The position numbers and the translations under genes are program-made. Positions 1-7,348 of a DNA stretch of 8,152 nucleotides are shown here, piece by piece. Below the pieces are notes generated by a model. That model was not told where the DNA came from and made no database searches. It worked only from the letters and a program-made list of their open reading frames with translations. Origin of the DNA: Opitutus sp. GAS368 (GTDB lineage: Bacteria > Verrucomicrobiota > Verrucomicrobiia > Opitutales > Opitutaceae). Position 1 is the first letter of the stretch, and every line of letters begins with the position of its first letter. Where the stretch lies: contig CAMAXB010000133.1 in the NCBI GenBank assembly GCA_945862035.1, positions 1-8,152 of the forward strand, written 5' to 3'.

Positions 1-244
1 GAGAAAAAAGCAGGCATTTCCGGCTGAGTGCAAGCGGGACTTTCTGGAGGTTCCGCCCGCCCCCACCCCGCCTGGTTGTTCCGAGGCGACACGCTTCTCG
101 TTCCGGGCCAGGCCTTGGATGCGAAATCTGCCCCGTCCCACGTAACCTCGCTCTTGCCCTGCGGCGAGGCGGCCGGTCAGCCCTGTACAGCTCCGTTCAC
201 TCCGCTCTGCGCTCTGGCACCGTCCCACGGCCCTCCGATCAGTC
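1..244. other. Left-edge region with no supportable gene
   Basis: I see no gene here. Reading from base 1 on the plus strand, eight codons (E K K A G I S G) run into a TGA at 25-27. They could be the tail of a plus-strand gene that begins outside the window, but eight codons prove nothing. Another plus frame is open through most of the stretch, but it lacks recognisable motifs and looks like a GC-rich random frame. Small structures are present: a 6-bp stem (146-151 with 164-169, loop 12), an 8-base palindrome at 183-190, and a 10-base direct repeat (CCGTCCCACG at 133-142 and 220-229). None has a T-tract or other context giving it a role. This is the region just downstream of recJ, where a transcript end would be expected, but no canonical intrinsic terminator is visible. 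Confidence 0.5.
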
Positions 245-1966
245 TCAGGCGGCCTGAGTCGGGCGCCAGTCGATCAGCTCCAATTGCAGGAGCTTGCGGT
301 CATTGAAATGGTTCCACGTCAGTTTGACTGCGAGGTCCACCGGCTGGCCCGCGGGCGGCAGGCGGTGGGCCAGCTTCCACGCCACGCCGAAGAGGCGGCG
401 GCCGCGAGGGTCATCCAAGTGAAAGCGGAAGTGGGTTTGCTTAAATACTTCAGGGCGCTGGCGGAGCACGATCCCGCGCACCCCGAAAACGGGCTCGGGA
501 TTGCCCTGCCCGAAGGGGTGCAGGGCCTCCAGATCCTCCATCAGGCGCTCACGCAGCTCGTCGCTGGTGAGCCAGGCGGCAATCGCCAGCTCCGCCTCCA
601 CCAACCCGCCCCCGGCATGCGCCCGCACCGCCTCGGCAAAGCGTTCGCGGAAGCTCTCCAGATGAAGCTTTGGCAGGGCCACGCCCACGGCCATGGGGTG
701 CCCACCCCAACTTGTCAGGTGCTCGCAACAGGTTCCAAGCACGTCCACCAGATTGATCCCATCGATGCTGCGGCCCGAACCCTTCGCCATGTCACCCTCG
801 TTCCCCAATACCACGCAGGGACGGTTGTACTTGCGGGTCACGCGCCCCGCCACGATGCCCACCACGCCGGGGTGCCAGTTGTCCCCGAACAAGACAATCC
901 CGGGCCAATCGGAAAAACGGGACTCGATCAGGCGCTCAGCCTCATCGGTGATCTGACGCTCGATGTCCTGCCGTTCACGATTGAACGCGTCGAGCTGACG
1001 CGCCGTGCTCTCGCAGAACAGCGTATCGTCGCTCAGTAAAAGCTCCACCGAAAGCGCGGCATCCGCCAGCCGCCCGCTCGCGTTGATGCGCGGGCCGAGC
1101 CGGAACGAGATATCGACCGGCATGAGGTCCTGCTCCGGGCGTACTCCCGCCACCTGCAGCAGGGCCCGCACCCCGGGCCGTTCAGCACTCTGCAGGATGC
1201 GCAGGCCGTAGCGCGCAAGGATCCGGTTCTCCCCGGTCAGGGGAACCAGATCGGCTACCGTGCCCATCGCGACCAGGTCCAGATAATCGCGCAGCTTGAT
1301 GCGGAAGGCGACGGGATGATTATCGGTTCGCAGCTGTTTGACCAGGCCGTGGACCAGCTTGAAGACCAGCCCGACCGTGCAGAGATTGCGCCAGGCCCCA
1401 TCATTGTCGTCCGAGTGGACATGGGGATTGATCAGGATGCCGTCGACCAAGGGGGCTTCCTTGGAGCGATGATGATCGATGACCATCACATCCACGCCCA
1501 TCCCTTTCAGGTAGGCGACCTCGGCGTGGGAGTTGGTTCCGCAGTCGAGGGCGATGAACAAGTGCGGCCGCCCCTGCTCCATCGCGCGATCGATCGCGCT
1601 GCGCGACAGGCCGTACCCATCCTCCATGCGGCGGGGAACGATGAACCGCGGGTTGAGCCCGAACCGGCGCAGGATGCTGACCAGGAGCGCGGTGCTGCTG
1701 ACTCCGTCCACATCGTAATCTCCCAAGACCACGATGTCCTGCCGGCCATTGATGGCCTCGCGCAGCCGGATGACCGCCCGCTCGAGGTTGACGAGCAGGA
1801 AGGGATCGTTGAGTTCCGCCAGAGCGGGCCGGAGAAAGCGCTGCGCCGCCTCGGGATCGGTCTGGCCGGCGCGGAGCAGGAGCTCCGCCAGCACCGGGGA
1901 GACCCCGGCGCGGCGGCTCAGCGCTTCGACCTCATCGGCCGGAAGCGGCGTATAGGTCCAGCGCAT
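245..1966 (-). CDS. recJ: Single-stranded-DNA-specific exonuclease RecJ
   Basis: RecJ degrades single-stranded DNA 5' to 3' in the cytoplasm and acts in recombinational repair, mismatch repair and processing of stalled forks. The 573 residues match the usual bacterial length (E. coli about 577), so the gene is complete. The DHH phosphoesterase core is intact: motif I LGDYDVDG (81-88, metal-binding aspartates 83 and 85), ALDCGT (139-144, Asp141), the DHH triad IDHH (163-166), and LVAMGTVADL (231-240). GPRINASGRL (291-300) links to the DHHA1 part, which carries WHPGVVGIVAGR (364-375), GSGRS (396-400) and GGHPMAVG (421-428). The C-terminal OB-fold region starts near HPFGQGNPEPVF (483-494). The ATG lies 21 bases after the secDF stop, so the two are probably cotranscribed. 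A GGAG directly abuts the ATG with no spacer, so it is a poor ribosome site. The start is supported by the normal RecJ-type N-terminus. Function is a family assignment made from motifs; no catalytic residue appears missing. Confidence 0.97.
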   Translation of the reverse strand: MRWTYTPLPADEVEALSRRAGVSPVLAELLLRAGQTDPEAAQRFLRPALAELNDPFLLVNLERAVIRLREAINGRQDIVVLGDYDVDGVSSTALLVSILRRFGLNPRFIVPRRMEDGYGLSRSAIDRAMEQGRPHLFIALDCGTNSHAEVAYLKGMGVDVMVIDHHRSKEAPLVDGILINPHVHSDDNDGAWRNLCTVGLVFKLVHGLVKQLRTDNHPVAFRIKLRDYLDLVAMGTVADLVPLTGENRILARYGLRILQSAERPGVRALLQVAGVRPEQDLMPVDISFRLGPRINASGRLADAALSVELLLSDDTLFCESTARQLDAFNRERQDIERQITDEAERLIESRFSDWPGIVLFGDNWHPGVVGIVAGRVTRKYNRPCVVLGNEGDMAKGSGRSIDGINLVDVLGTCCEHLTSWGGHPMAVGVALPKLHLESFRERFAEAVRAHAGGGLVEAELAIAAWLTSDELRERLMEDLEALHPFGQGNPEPVFGVRGIVLRQRPEVFKQTHFRFHLDDPRGRRLFGVAWKLAHRLPPAGQPVDLAVKLTWNHFNDRKLLQLELIDWRPTQAA

Positions 1967-1987
1967 CTCCGTGCCGTGCGAGGGGAA

Positions 1988-4543
1988 TCACTGCGACGCT
2001 TTGCTGGAGCCGGTCCACTCGTAGGTGGGGGCCACATCATGGTGCTTCTCGACGTGCTTGCGGTCGCCCTTGTGCCACCAGTAGAACACCGGGCTGGCGA
2101 TGAAGAGCGAGGAGAACGTGCCGGTGAGGACACCAATGATGAGCGTGAAGGCGAGGTCGTTGACCTCTCCACCCGCCACGGAGCAAAGGACGATGGCCGT
2201 GAGGAAGGTCGTGCCGCCGGTGATGATCGTGCGCGAGAGCGTCAGGTTCAGCGAGCGGTTGATGATGTCCCTCAGCGTGCCGGTGGGGTTGAGCTTCAAC
2301 TCCTCGCGGATGCGGTCGAATACCACGATCGTGTCGTTGATCGAGTAACCCACGATGAGGAGGATGGCCGCCACCATCGAGGCGTTGAACTGTCGGTCGA
2401 AAAGCACGAAAATGCCGACCGTCATGACCACGTCATGGACGGTCGAGACCACCGCGCCTATTCCGTAGCCCATCTCAAAGCGGAAGGCGACGTAGATCAG
2501 AATCAGCACGAGGGACCAGAAGATGGCCCAGCCGGCATTGGCCTGGATTTCTGCGCCCACACTGGGCCCGATGCGCGAGCCACCCACGAGGGTGAGACCC
2601 GCTTCGGGGTGGGCGGCCTGCAGCGCCTCGACCAGCGCCTGCCCCCGGTCGAACGGGGTGGTGATCCGAAGCACTTCCTGGGAGCTGCCGATCTGCTGGG
2701 TGTACGCAATGCTGAGGTCGGTGACACCGGCCGCCGCGGCAACGGTGCGTACCTCAGCCAGATCCAGCTTGGAGGTGAAGGTGAGCGAGACCTGGTCGCC
2801 GCCCGTAAAGTCGAGACCGTAAATGTCCTTGCCCTTGTAAATGATGGCACCCACGCCGACCGCGACAATCAGCCAGGAGGCGATGAATGCCGGCTTGGCG
2901 TACTTCAGGAAGTCGTAGCTCGTGTTGTTCAGGATGGAGAACATCCGGATCTTCTGCACGCCGACGCCATTGATCATCCAGTCAAGCAGCAAGCGGCTGA
3001 TGACCAACGCGGCGAACATCGTGGAGAAGATACCGATCGCAAGCGTGACGCCGAAGCCCTTCACGGGGCCGGTACCGAGTGCGATCATGATACTCGCCAC
3101 GATGAGGGTGGTGAGATTACCGTCGAGAATGGCAGAGAAGGCCTTGTCGAAGCCGGCCTCAAGGGCCGTCGGCAGGGATTTGCCCAGCTTGAGCTCCTCG
3201 CGCATGCGCTCGAAAATCAGGATGTTCGAGTCCACCGACATGCCGATCGTCAGCACGATGCCGGCGATGCCCGGCATGGAGAGCGTCGCCCCGATGCTGG
3301 CCATGACGCCGAGAATCACGAGGACGTTGGCCGCCATGGCGATGACGGCCAGCAGGCCGCCGGTCGTGTAGAACAGCACGATGAAGGCCGCCGTGAGCGC
3401 GGTACCGATCATGAAGGCGAGTCGACCGCTGGCGACCGAATCGGCGGCGAGCGACGGGCCGATCTCGTACTGCTCCTGGATGCGCAGGGGCAGGTCGAGG
3501 GGGTTGTTGAGCACGTTGGCGAGCTCGAACGCCTCGCGCTGCGAGAAGGAGCCGCTGATCTCGGCGGAGTCACTGTTGATCTCCTGCTGGACGGTAGGGG
3601 CGGAATAAAGTTTGCCATCGAGAACGATGGCCAGCTGGCCAACGCGCTGATTGCGGCGGTTTTCATCGGCGATGGTGCGGGTGACCTCGGCAAAGCGGGC
3701 GGAGCCCTCGCTGGTGAACTGGAGGATGATCTTGAAGCGGCCGTACTCGTCCATGACCGGATAGGAGTCGGAGATCCCCTCACCCGTCATTTCCGGGATG
3801 CGCTTGACGAAGAGCTCCTGCGCGAAGACTTCGCCATTCCGGTTTTCGCTCTCGAGCAGCATCGTCTCGTAGCTCGGCGGGACCTGACCCGGACCGACGT
3901 CGGCGGGAGAAAGCGTGGGGTGGACGAGCCGGAAGTCCAGACGGGCGGGTTTCTTGACACTGTCAACCACCTCGGGGTTGTCGCGGGTGTTGACGCCGGG
4001 CAGCTGGACCTCGATGCGGTTTTCTCCGACGGGGCGGATCAGAGGCTCGGCCACGCCGAGCCCGTTGATGCGGTTGCCGATGATTTCAATGGCCTTGGCC
4101 AACTTTTCCTGACGCGACTCGACCGTCTCGCCCGCCATGGCCTGCTCATCCACCTCGAGGGTGAAGGCAACGCCGCCCTTGAGATCGAGGCCGAGTTGCA
4201 GGCGGCCCTTGGACTGCTTGAGCAGGTGATCGAGGAGGATCGCGTTGCGACGCTCGACATTGCGGAGGGAGCTCTCGAGCTGGATCTCGGGAAAATACTG
4301 GGCCAGGTCGATCTTTCGCTCCTGGCCGATCTGCTTGAGCGCCATGAAGACGCTGGGCGCACGACCGGAGGAGGTGCGGTCACTGGCCTCCTTCATCAGC
4401 TCGGCGAACTCAGCCGGCTTGGCGCCGACCTCGGTCTTGACGTAGTCGGCAAACGGACGGTCTTGCAGGGGGAGAAGGGACGCCAGCGCCCAGACCACAA
4501 TGGCCAGGCTGAGGGTCATCTTCCAAAGGTTGCGTTTAAGCAT
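1988..4543 (-). CDS. secDF: Fused protein translocase subunit SecDF
   Basis: This is an inner-membrane accessory of the SecYEG translocon that uses proton flow to complete protein export. SecD and SecF, separate proteins in E. coli, are one 851-residue chain here. SecD half: membrane segment 1 near 9-25, a large periplasmic head containing LGLDLKGG (117-124), then five membrane segments from about 373 to 520 with GMSVDSN (434-440) and FERMREE (444-450). SecF half: membrane segment near 552-569, YGLDFTGG (575-582), a second smaller head, then segments from about 672 to 820 with VGYSINDTIVVFDRIRE (731-747). Asp438, Asp737 and Arg771 sit in the contexts of Thermus SecDF Asp340, Asp637 and Arg671; the 34-residue spacing of the last two is the same. 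About 12 membrane segments are expected. The tail (822-851) is charged and probably cytoplasmic. It lies between yajC (102-base gap) and recJ (21-base gap). There is no Shine-Dalgarno sequence before the ATG. Nothing suggests a frameshift at the SecD-SecF junction (about 525-550). Confidence 0.97.
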   Translation of the reverse strand: MLKRNLWKMTLSLAIVVWALASLLPLQDRPFADYVKTEVGAKPAEFAELMKEASDRTSSGRAPSVFMALKQIGQERKIDLAQYFPEIQLESSLRNVERRNAILLDHLLKQSKGRLQLGLDLKGGVAFTLEVDEQAMAGETVESRQEKLAKAIEIIGNRINGLGVAEPLIRPVGENRIEVQLPGVNTRDNPEVVDSVKKPARLDFRLVHPTLSPADVGPGQVPPSYETMLLESENRNGEVFAQELFVKRIPEMTGEGISDSYPVMDEYGRFKIILQFTSEGSARFAEVTRTIADENRRNQRVGQLAIVLDGKLYSAPTVQQEINSDSAEISGSFSQREAFELANVLNNPLDLPLRIQEQYEIGPSLAADSVASGRLAFMIGTALTAAFIVLFYTTGGLLAVIAMAANVLVILGVMASIGATLSMPGIAGIVLTIGMSVDSNILIFERMREELKLGKSLPTALEAGFDKAFSAILDGNLTTLIVASIMIALGTGPVKGFGVTLAIGIFSTMFAALVISRLLLDWMINGVGVQKIRMFSILNNTSYDFLKYAKPAFIASWLIVAVGVGAIIYKGKDIYGLDFTGGDQVSLTFTSKLDLAEVRTVAAAAGVTDLSIAYTQQIGSSQEVLRITTPFDRGQALVEALQAAHPEAGLTLVGGSRIGPSVGAEIQANAGWAIFWSLVLILIYVAFRFEMGYGIGAVVSTVHDVVMTVGIFVLFDRQFNASMVAAILLIVGYSINDTIVVFDRIREELKLNPTGTLRDIINRSLNLTLSRTIITGGTTFLTAIVLCSVAGGEVNDLAFTLIIGVLTGTFSSLFIASPVFYWWHKGDRKHVEKHHDVAPTYEWTGSSKASQ

Positions 4544-4645
4544 GTTGACGTGGGTTAAAGGAGCAGGGCGCCGGAGCGCAGGGCCGACCGCGGTTCAAAC
4601 GAACACGCAGATTCGGCGGGAACGGGGTTGAAAGGAAACGCGGGG

Positions 4646-4981
4646 CTACTTCTTCTCGCCATCGGCCTTCTTGGCCACGGTGGAGACGAAGGATCGGCCC
4701 AGCTCAACCCGGGTGTTTTCAGCGATCCTCACGACCAGGCGGTCTTCTTTCACGCTGACGACCTGGCCGAATACGCCCCCAGCCGTCACAATTTCGTCAC
4801 CGGGGCCGATCGCTTTAAGCATCTTTTCGTGCTCCTTCTGTTTCTTGCGCTGGGGCGCAATCATCAGGAAGTACATGGCAGCGAACATCAATCCGAGGAA
4901 AAGCACCTGCGTCATGCCGGCACCTGGAGGCGGAGACGACTGTTGGGCGAAGAGGGTCTGAATGACGGCAAGGTGAACCAT
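4646..4981 (-). CDS. yajC: Preprotein translocase accessory subunit YajC
   Basis: YajC is a small single-pass inner-membrane protein that associates with SecDF and the Sec translocon; its exact role in export is unclear and it is usually dispensable. The 111 residues are of typical length. A short N-terminal segment rich in Gln, Ser and Pro (about 10-22) precedes a membrane helix at about 23-42. Then comes the signature basic stretch APQRKKQKEHEKML (42-55) at the cytoplasmic face, and the small soluble domain with GDEIVTAGGVFGQV (61-74). The C-terminus is Lys-rich. It is the first gene of the presumed yajC-secDF-recJ operon, and is transcribed divergently from speA across the 4982-5080 gap. 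No Shine-Dalgarno sequence lies before the ATG at 4979-4981 (the minus strand reads ACGAAA just upstream). Met23 is an alternative start but would remove the N-terminal leader commonly seen in the family, so the longer form is preferred. Confidence 0.95.
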   Translation of the reverse strand: MVHLAVIQTLFAQQSSPPPGAGMTQVLFLGLMFAAMYFLMIAPQRKKQKEHEKMLKAIGPGDEIVTAGGVFGQVVSVKEDRLVVRIAENTRVELGRSFVSTVAKKADGEKK

Positions 4982-5080
4982 TTTCGTAATTGCTTGTTGA
5001 GGTTTTTGAAAAAGAAACTCCCATCAACCCAATCCGCCACTCAAAAAGCAAGCCATAACCCCGCCGCCTCCCCACCCGCT
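4982..5080. promoter_or_regulatory. Divergent yajC / speA intergenic region
   Basis: These 99 bases lie between the ATG of yajC (minus strand) and the preferred TTG start of speA (plus strand), so promoters for both transcripts are expected here. The part from 4982 to about 5056 is visibly richer in A and T than the surrounding genes, with T-rich and A-rich runs around 5003-5017 and 5043-5047. I could not assign convincing -35 and -10 boxes on either strand. If speA instead starts at the TTG at 5006, only 24 bases would remain between the genes. The regulatory role is inferred from layout and composition only. Confidence 0.45.
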
Positions 5081-7024
5081 TTGAAAAGCAAATCCGCCTC
5101 CTCTTGGTCAGCCGCAAAGTCTGAAGAACTCTATGGGTTCAAGCGCTGGGGCGCGGGACACTTCGGTGTCGACTCCGACGGGTTTGTGAACGTCCAGCCC
5201 CTGGCCGACGGCCGGTCGATCCGCATCATGGACGTCGTTGACGAGGCGCTAGGCATGGGCCTGAAGGCGCCGCTGGTCATCCGCTTCCAGGACCTGCTCC
5301 GGCACCGCGTCATCCAACTCAACCAAGTCTTTCACCAGGCAATCAAGGACGAGGGGTACAAGGGTTCCTACCGGGGCGTCTTCCCGATCAAGGTCAACCA
5401 GCTGCGCGAGGTCGTCGACGAGATCGTCACCGCCGGCAAGGATTACACCTACGGCCTCGAGGCCGGCTCCAAGCCGGAGCTGATGATCGCTCTCGCCATG
5501 CACGAGGGCGCCAACCGGCTCATCATCTGCAACGGTTACAAGGATCACGATTACATCCGTCTGGCTCTGCTCGGTCGAAAGATCGGCAAGAAGATCATCC
5601 TGGTCGTCGAGCAGCTCGCCGAGGTGGACGACATCATCAAGGTCTCCGCCGAGACGGGCGTGAAGCCGATGATCGGCTTCCGCGCCAAGCTCCTCACCCG
5701 CGGCGAGGGCAAGTGGGCGATGTCGACCGGCGACAACGCCAAGTTCGGGCTCAACACCGCCGAGATTCTCTTCGCCTGCGAAAAACTGCGCGCCGCCAAG
5801 CTCGGGTCCTGCCTGCGCTTGGTCCACTTTCACATCGGCTCCCAAGTTCCCAACATCATCACGATCAAGAACGCGGTCATCGAAGCGACCCGCTTCTACT
5901 GCCAGCTCGCCAAAATGGGGTTCCCGATGGGCTACCTCGACGTGGGCGGAGGCCTCGGGATCGACTACGACGGCTCCCGCACGAATTTCGAGAGTTCGAT
6001 GAATTACACCATGGCGGAGTACGCTCGCGATGTTGTGGCCAACATCCGCGACATCTGCAAAGCCTCCCATGTCGCCGTCCCTGACATCGTCAGCGAGTCC
6101 GGCCGCGCGGTGGTCGCGCCCCACTCCATGCTCGTGGTCGAGGTGTTCGAGCGCATCAACAAGCGGGAGACGCTCGGCGTCCAGCATCAGCCCAAGGTCA
6201 AGCATCAGGTCGTGATCGACCTCGAGCAGATGCACAAGAACAAGGCCAAGCTCGGCCGCCTTGAGCGGTTTCACGACGCGATGCAGAAGAAGGAGGAGTC
6301 CTTCTCTCTCTTCAATCTCGGCTACCTCGACCTCGAGAACCGTGCGGCCGCCGAGTCCATCTTCTGGCAGATCTGCGAGCAGCTCGCCAAGGAGTGCCGC
6401 GACGCCGGCTACGTGCCGGAAGAACTTCACGACCTTAACCGGCTCCTCGCCGATCAGTACGTCTGTAATTTTTCCGTCTTTCAGTCCCTGCTCGACCACT
6501 GGGCCCTCAAGCAGCTTTTCCCCATCACGCCGCTGCACCGGCTCAAGGAGCGCCCGACCGTCAATGCGATCCTCGCCGACATCACCTGCGACTCCGATGG
6601 CAAGGTCAGCAGCTTCGTCGACCTCCAGGACACCAAGGACTACCTCGCCGTCCACCCGCTCAACGCCAAGCCCTACTACCTCGGCATCTACCTGACCGGC
6701 GCCTACCAGGACATCATGGGCGACCTGCACAATCTGTTCGGCCGCGTGAACGAGGTGCACGTCTTCCTTGAGCCCGACGAGCCCGATGGCTTCTACATCG
6801 AGGAGGCCCTGAGCGGCAGCCGGATTTCCGACGTGATCGAGGGGGTGCAGTACCAATGGGAGGAACTCTGCCGCCGCATGAAGGCCCAGATCGACGCCGC
6901 CACCCGGAAGGACTTGGTCAAGCCACGTGAAGGCGTCCGTCTGGTCGAGTTCTACGAAAGCCAGATGCTCTCGAAGACCTATCTGAACATCGAGCCGAAG
7001 ACCGCCCGCAAGAGCCGGAAGTAG
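5081..7024 (+). CDS. speA: Biosynthetic arginine decarboxylase (SpeA)
   Basis: A PLP-dependent fold-type III enzyme that decarboxylates L-arginine to agmatine, the entry to the agmatine route of putrescine and spermidine synthesis. From the TTG at 5081 it has 647 residues, close to E. coli SpeA (about 658). The barrel domain shows PIKVNQ (102-107) with the expected Schiff-base Lys104, GLEAGSK (125-131), NGYKD (151-155), HFHIGSQ (249-255), the glycine-rich phosphate loop GGGLGIDYDG (289-298) and SESGRA (338-343). The C-terminal part has DITCDSDG (500-507) with the conserved catalytic Cys503, and GAYQDIMGDLHNLFG (540-554). The frame is open far upstream, into the antisense of yajC, but has no ATG near the family N-terminus. 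TTG codons at 5006 and 5081 are the realistic starts. I prefer 5081 because codons 5006-5080 lose the strong G/C third-position bias and the family homology begins near residue 8. The enzyme call is firm; the start is about 60% sure. No agmatinase or agmatine deiminase gene is adjacent. Confidence 0.96.
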   Translation: MKSKSASSWSAAKSEELYGFKRWGAGHFGVDSDGFVNVQPLADGRSIRIMDVVDEALGMGLKAPLVIRFQDLLRHRVIQLNQVFHQAIKDEGYKGSYRGVFPIKVNQLREVVDEIVTAGKDYTYGLEAGSKPELMIALAMHEGANRLIICNGYKDHDYIRLALLGRKIGKKIILVVEQLAEVDDIIKVSAETGVKPMIGFRAKLLTRGEGKWAMSTGDNAKFGLNTAEILFACEKLRAAKLGSCLRLVHFHIGSQVPNIITIKNAVIEATRFYCQLAKMGFPMGYLDVGGGLGIDYDGSRTNFESSMNYTMAEYARDVVANIRDICKASHVAVPDIVSESGRAVVAPHSMLVVEVFERINKRETLGVQHQPKVKHQVVIDLEQMHKNKAKLGRLERFHDAMQKKEESFSLFNLGYLDLENRAAAESIFWQICEQLAKECRDAGYVPEELHDLNRLLADQYVCNFSVFQSLLDHWALKQLFPITPLHRLKERPTVNAILADITCDSDGKVSSFVDLQDTKDYLAVHPLNAKPYYLGIYLTGAYQDIMGDLHNLFGRVNEVHVFLEPDEPDGFYIEEALSGSRISDVIEGVQYQWEELCRRMKAQIDAATRKDLVKPREGVRLVEFYESQMLSKTYLNIEPKTARKSRK

Positions 7025-7348
7025 GCCCCCCCGCTCGTCAAATCCCGGCCCGGCTGGCACCCGTTCGTTTCTCCGTGATCGTTCCCTTCCTGCCGCGGCA
7101 GGGGGTCGAACCGTGCCGGACGGGGTAATGCGGACGAAGACCGCTCGAACCCGGCCCCGAGTGAACCCGCTTGCCAGCCGGGACCTTTCCAAATAGCCAT
7201 TATCTATCGAAACCGCCCGGTTTCTTTCGTCGCCCCTCCCCCTGCCTCGGGTCGCCCCGTTCCCTCAGGGACCGATCAAACCCGAGGACTTGCAGCGCAG
7301 CCGCGCCGAGATCCTCCGTCAGCCAACCCCATCCTCCCCGTCCGTTTC
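7025..7348. other. 324-base intergenic spacer, no gene seen
   Basis: No protein or RNA gene is convincing here. A minus-strand frame covering 6979-7200 overlaps the speA end and has no family character. Features that can be seen: a perfect 14-base palindrome at 7089-7102 centred on CCGCGG; a 10-bp inverted repeat (7049-7058 with 7173-7182) 114 bases apart; an A/T-rich island at about 7188-7212; a 6-bp GAAACC/GGTTTC stem with a 4-base loop (7209-7224) followed by TTT; and a 7-bp CCTCGGG/CCCGAGG repeat (7245-7251 with 7281-7287). The 7209-7227 hairpin could be a weak terminator for speA, though it lies about 185 bases past the stop. The A/T-rich island is the most promoter-like spot for the downstream gene, and would give it a leader of roughly 140 bases. 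A T-arm-like string near 7107 on the minus strand does not extend into a tRNA cloverleaf. Confidence 0.5.

Noticed and set aside
1..40. An intrinsic terminator for the recJ operon ending in the T-run at the left edge of the minus strand.
   Set aside because: No stable stem precedes the T-run, and it lies more than 200 bases past the recJ stop.
1316..4558. A 1080-codon open frame on the plus strand, antisense to secDF and most of recJ.
   Set aside because: It is exactly in register with both genes (codon boundaries coincide). Antisense stops would require TTA, CTA or TCA codons in the sense genes, which a GC-rich genome avoids. Its translation is rich in Asp, Glu, Arg, Gly and His without any family pattern.
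4544..4645. A small gene or promoter in the yajC-secDF gap.
   Set aside because: No coding frame with a plausible start and no recognisable promoter boxes were found in these 102 bases; there is only a 7-base direct repeat (GCAGGGC at 4563 and 4578), which is unremarkable.
5023..5051. A yajC promoter on the minus strand: TTGCTT (5046-5051) and GTTGAT (5023-5028) with a 17-base spacer.
   Set aside because: Spacing is ideal but each box matches only three of six consensus bases, which is expected by chance in an A/T-rich stretch.
4628..5080. Extension of speA upstream to an ATG at 4628.
   Set aside because: This would run through the whole antisense of yajC, a firmly recognised gene, and add 151 residues with no resemblance to the SpeA family.
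7085..7160. A possible tRNA on the minus strand, from a GGTTCGA-like T-arm string.
   Set aside because: The T stem has a mismatch, and no acceptor, D-arm or anticodon arm can be formed around it.
5249..7192. A 647-codon minus-strand open frame covering nearly all of speA.
   Set aside because: Also in register with speA; same codon-usage explanation. The sense strand has unmistakable arginine decarboxylase motifs.
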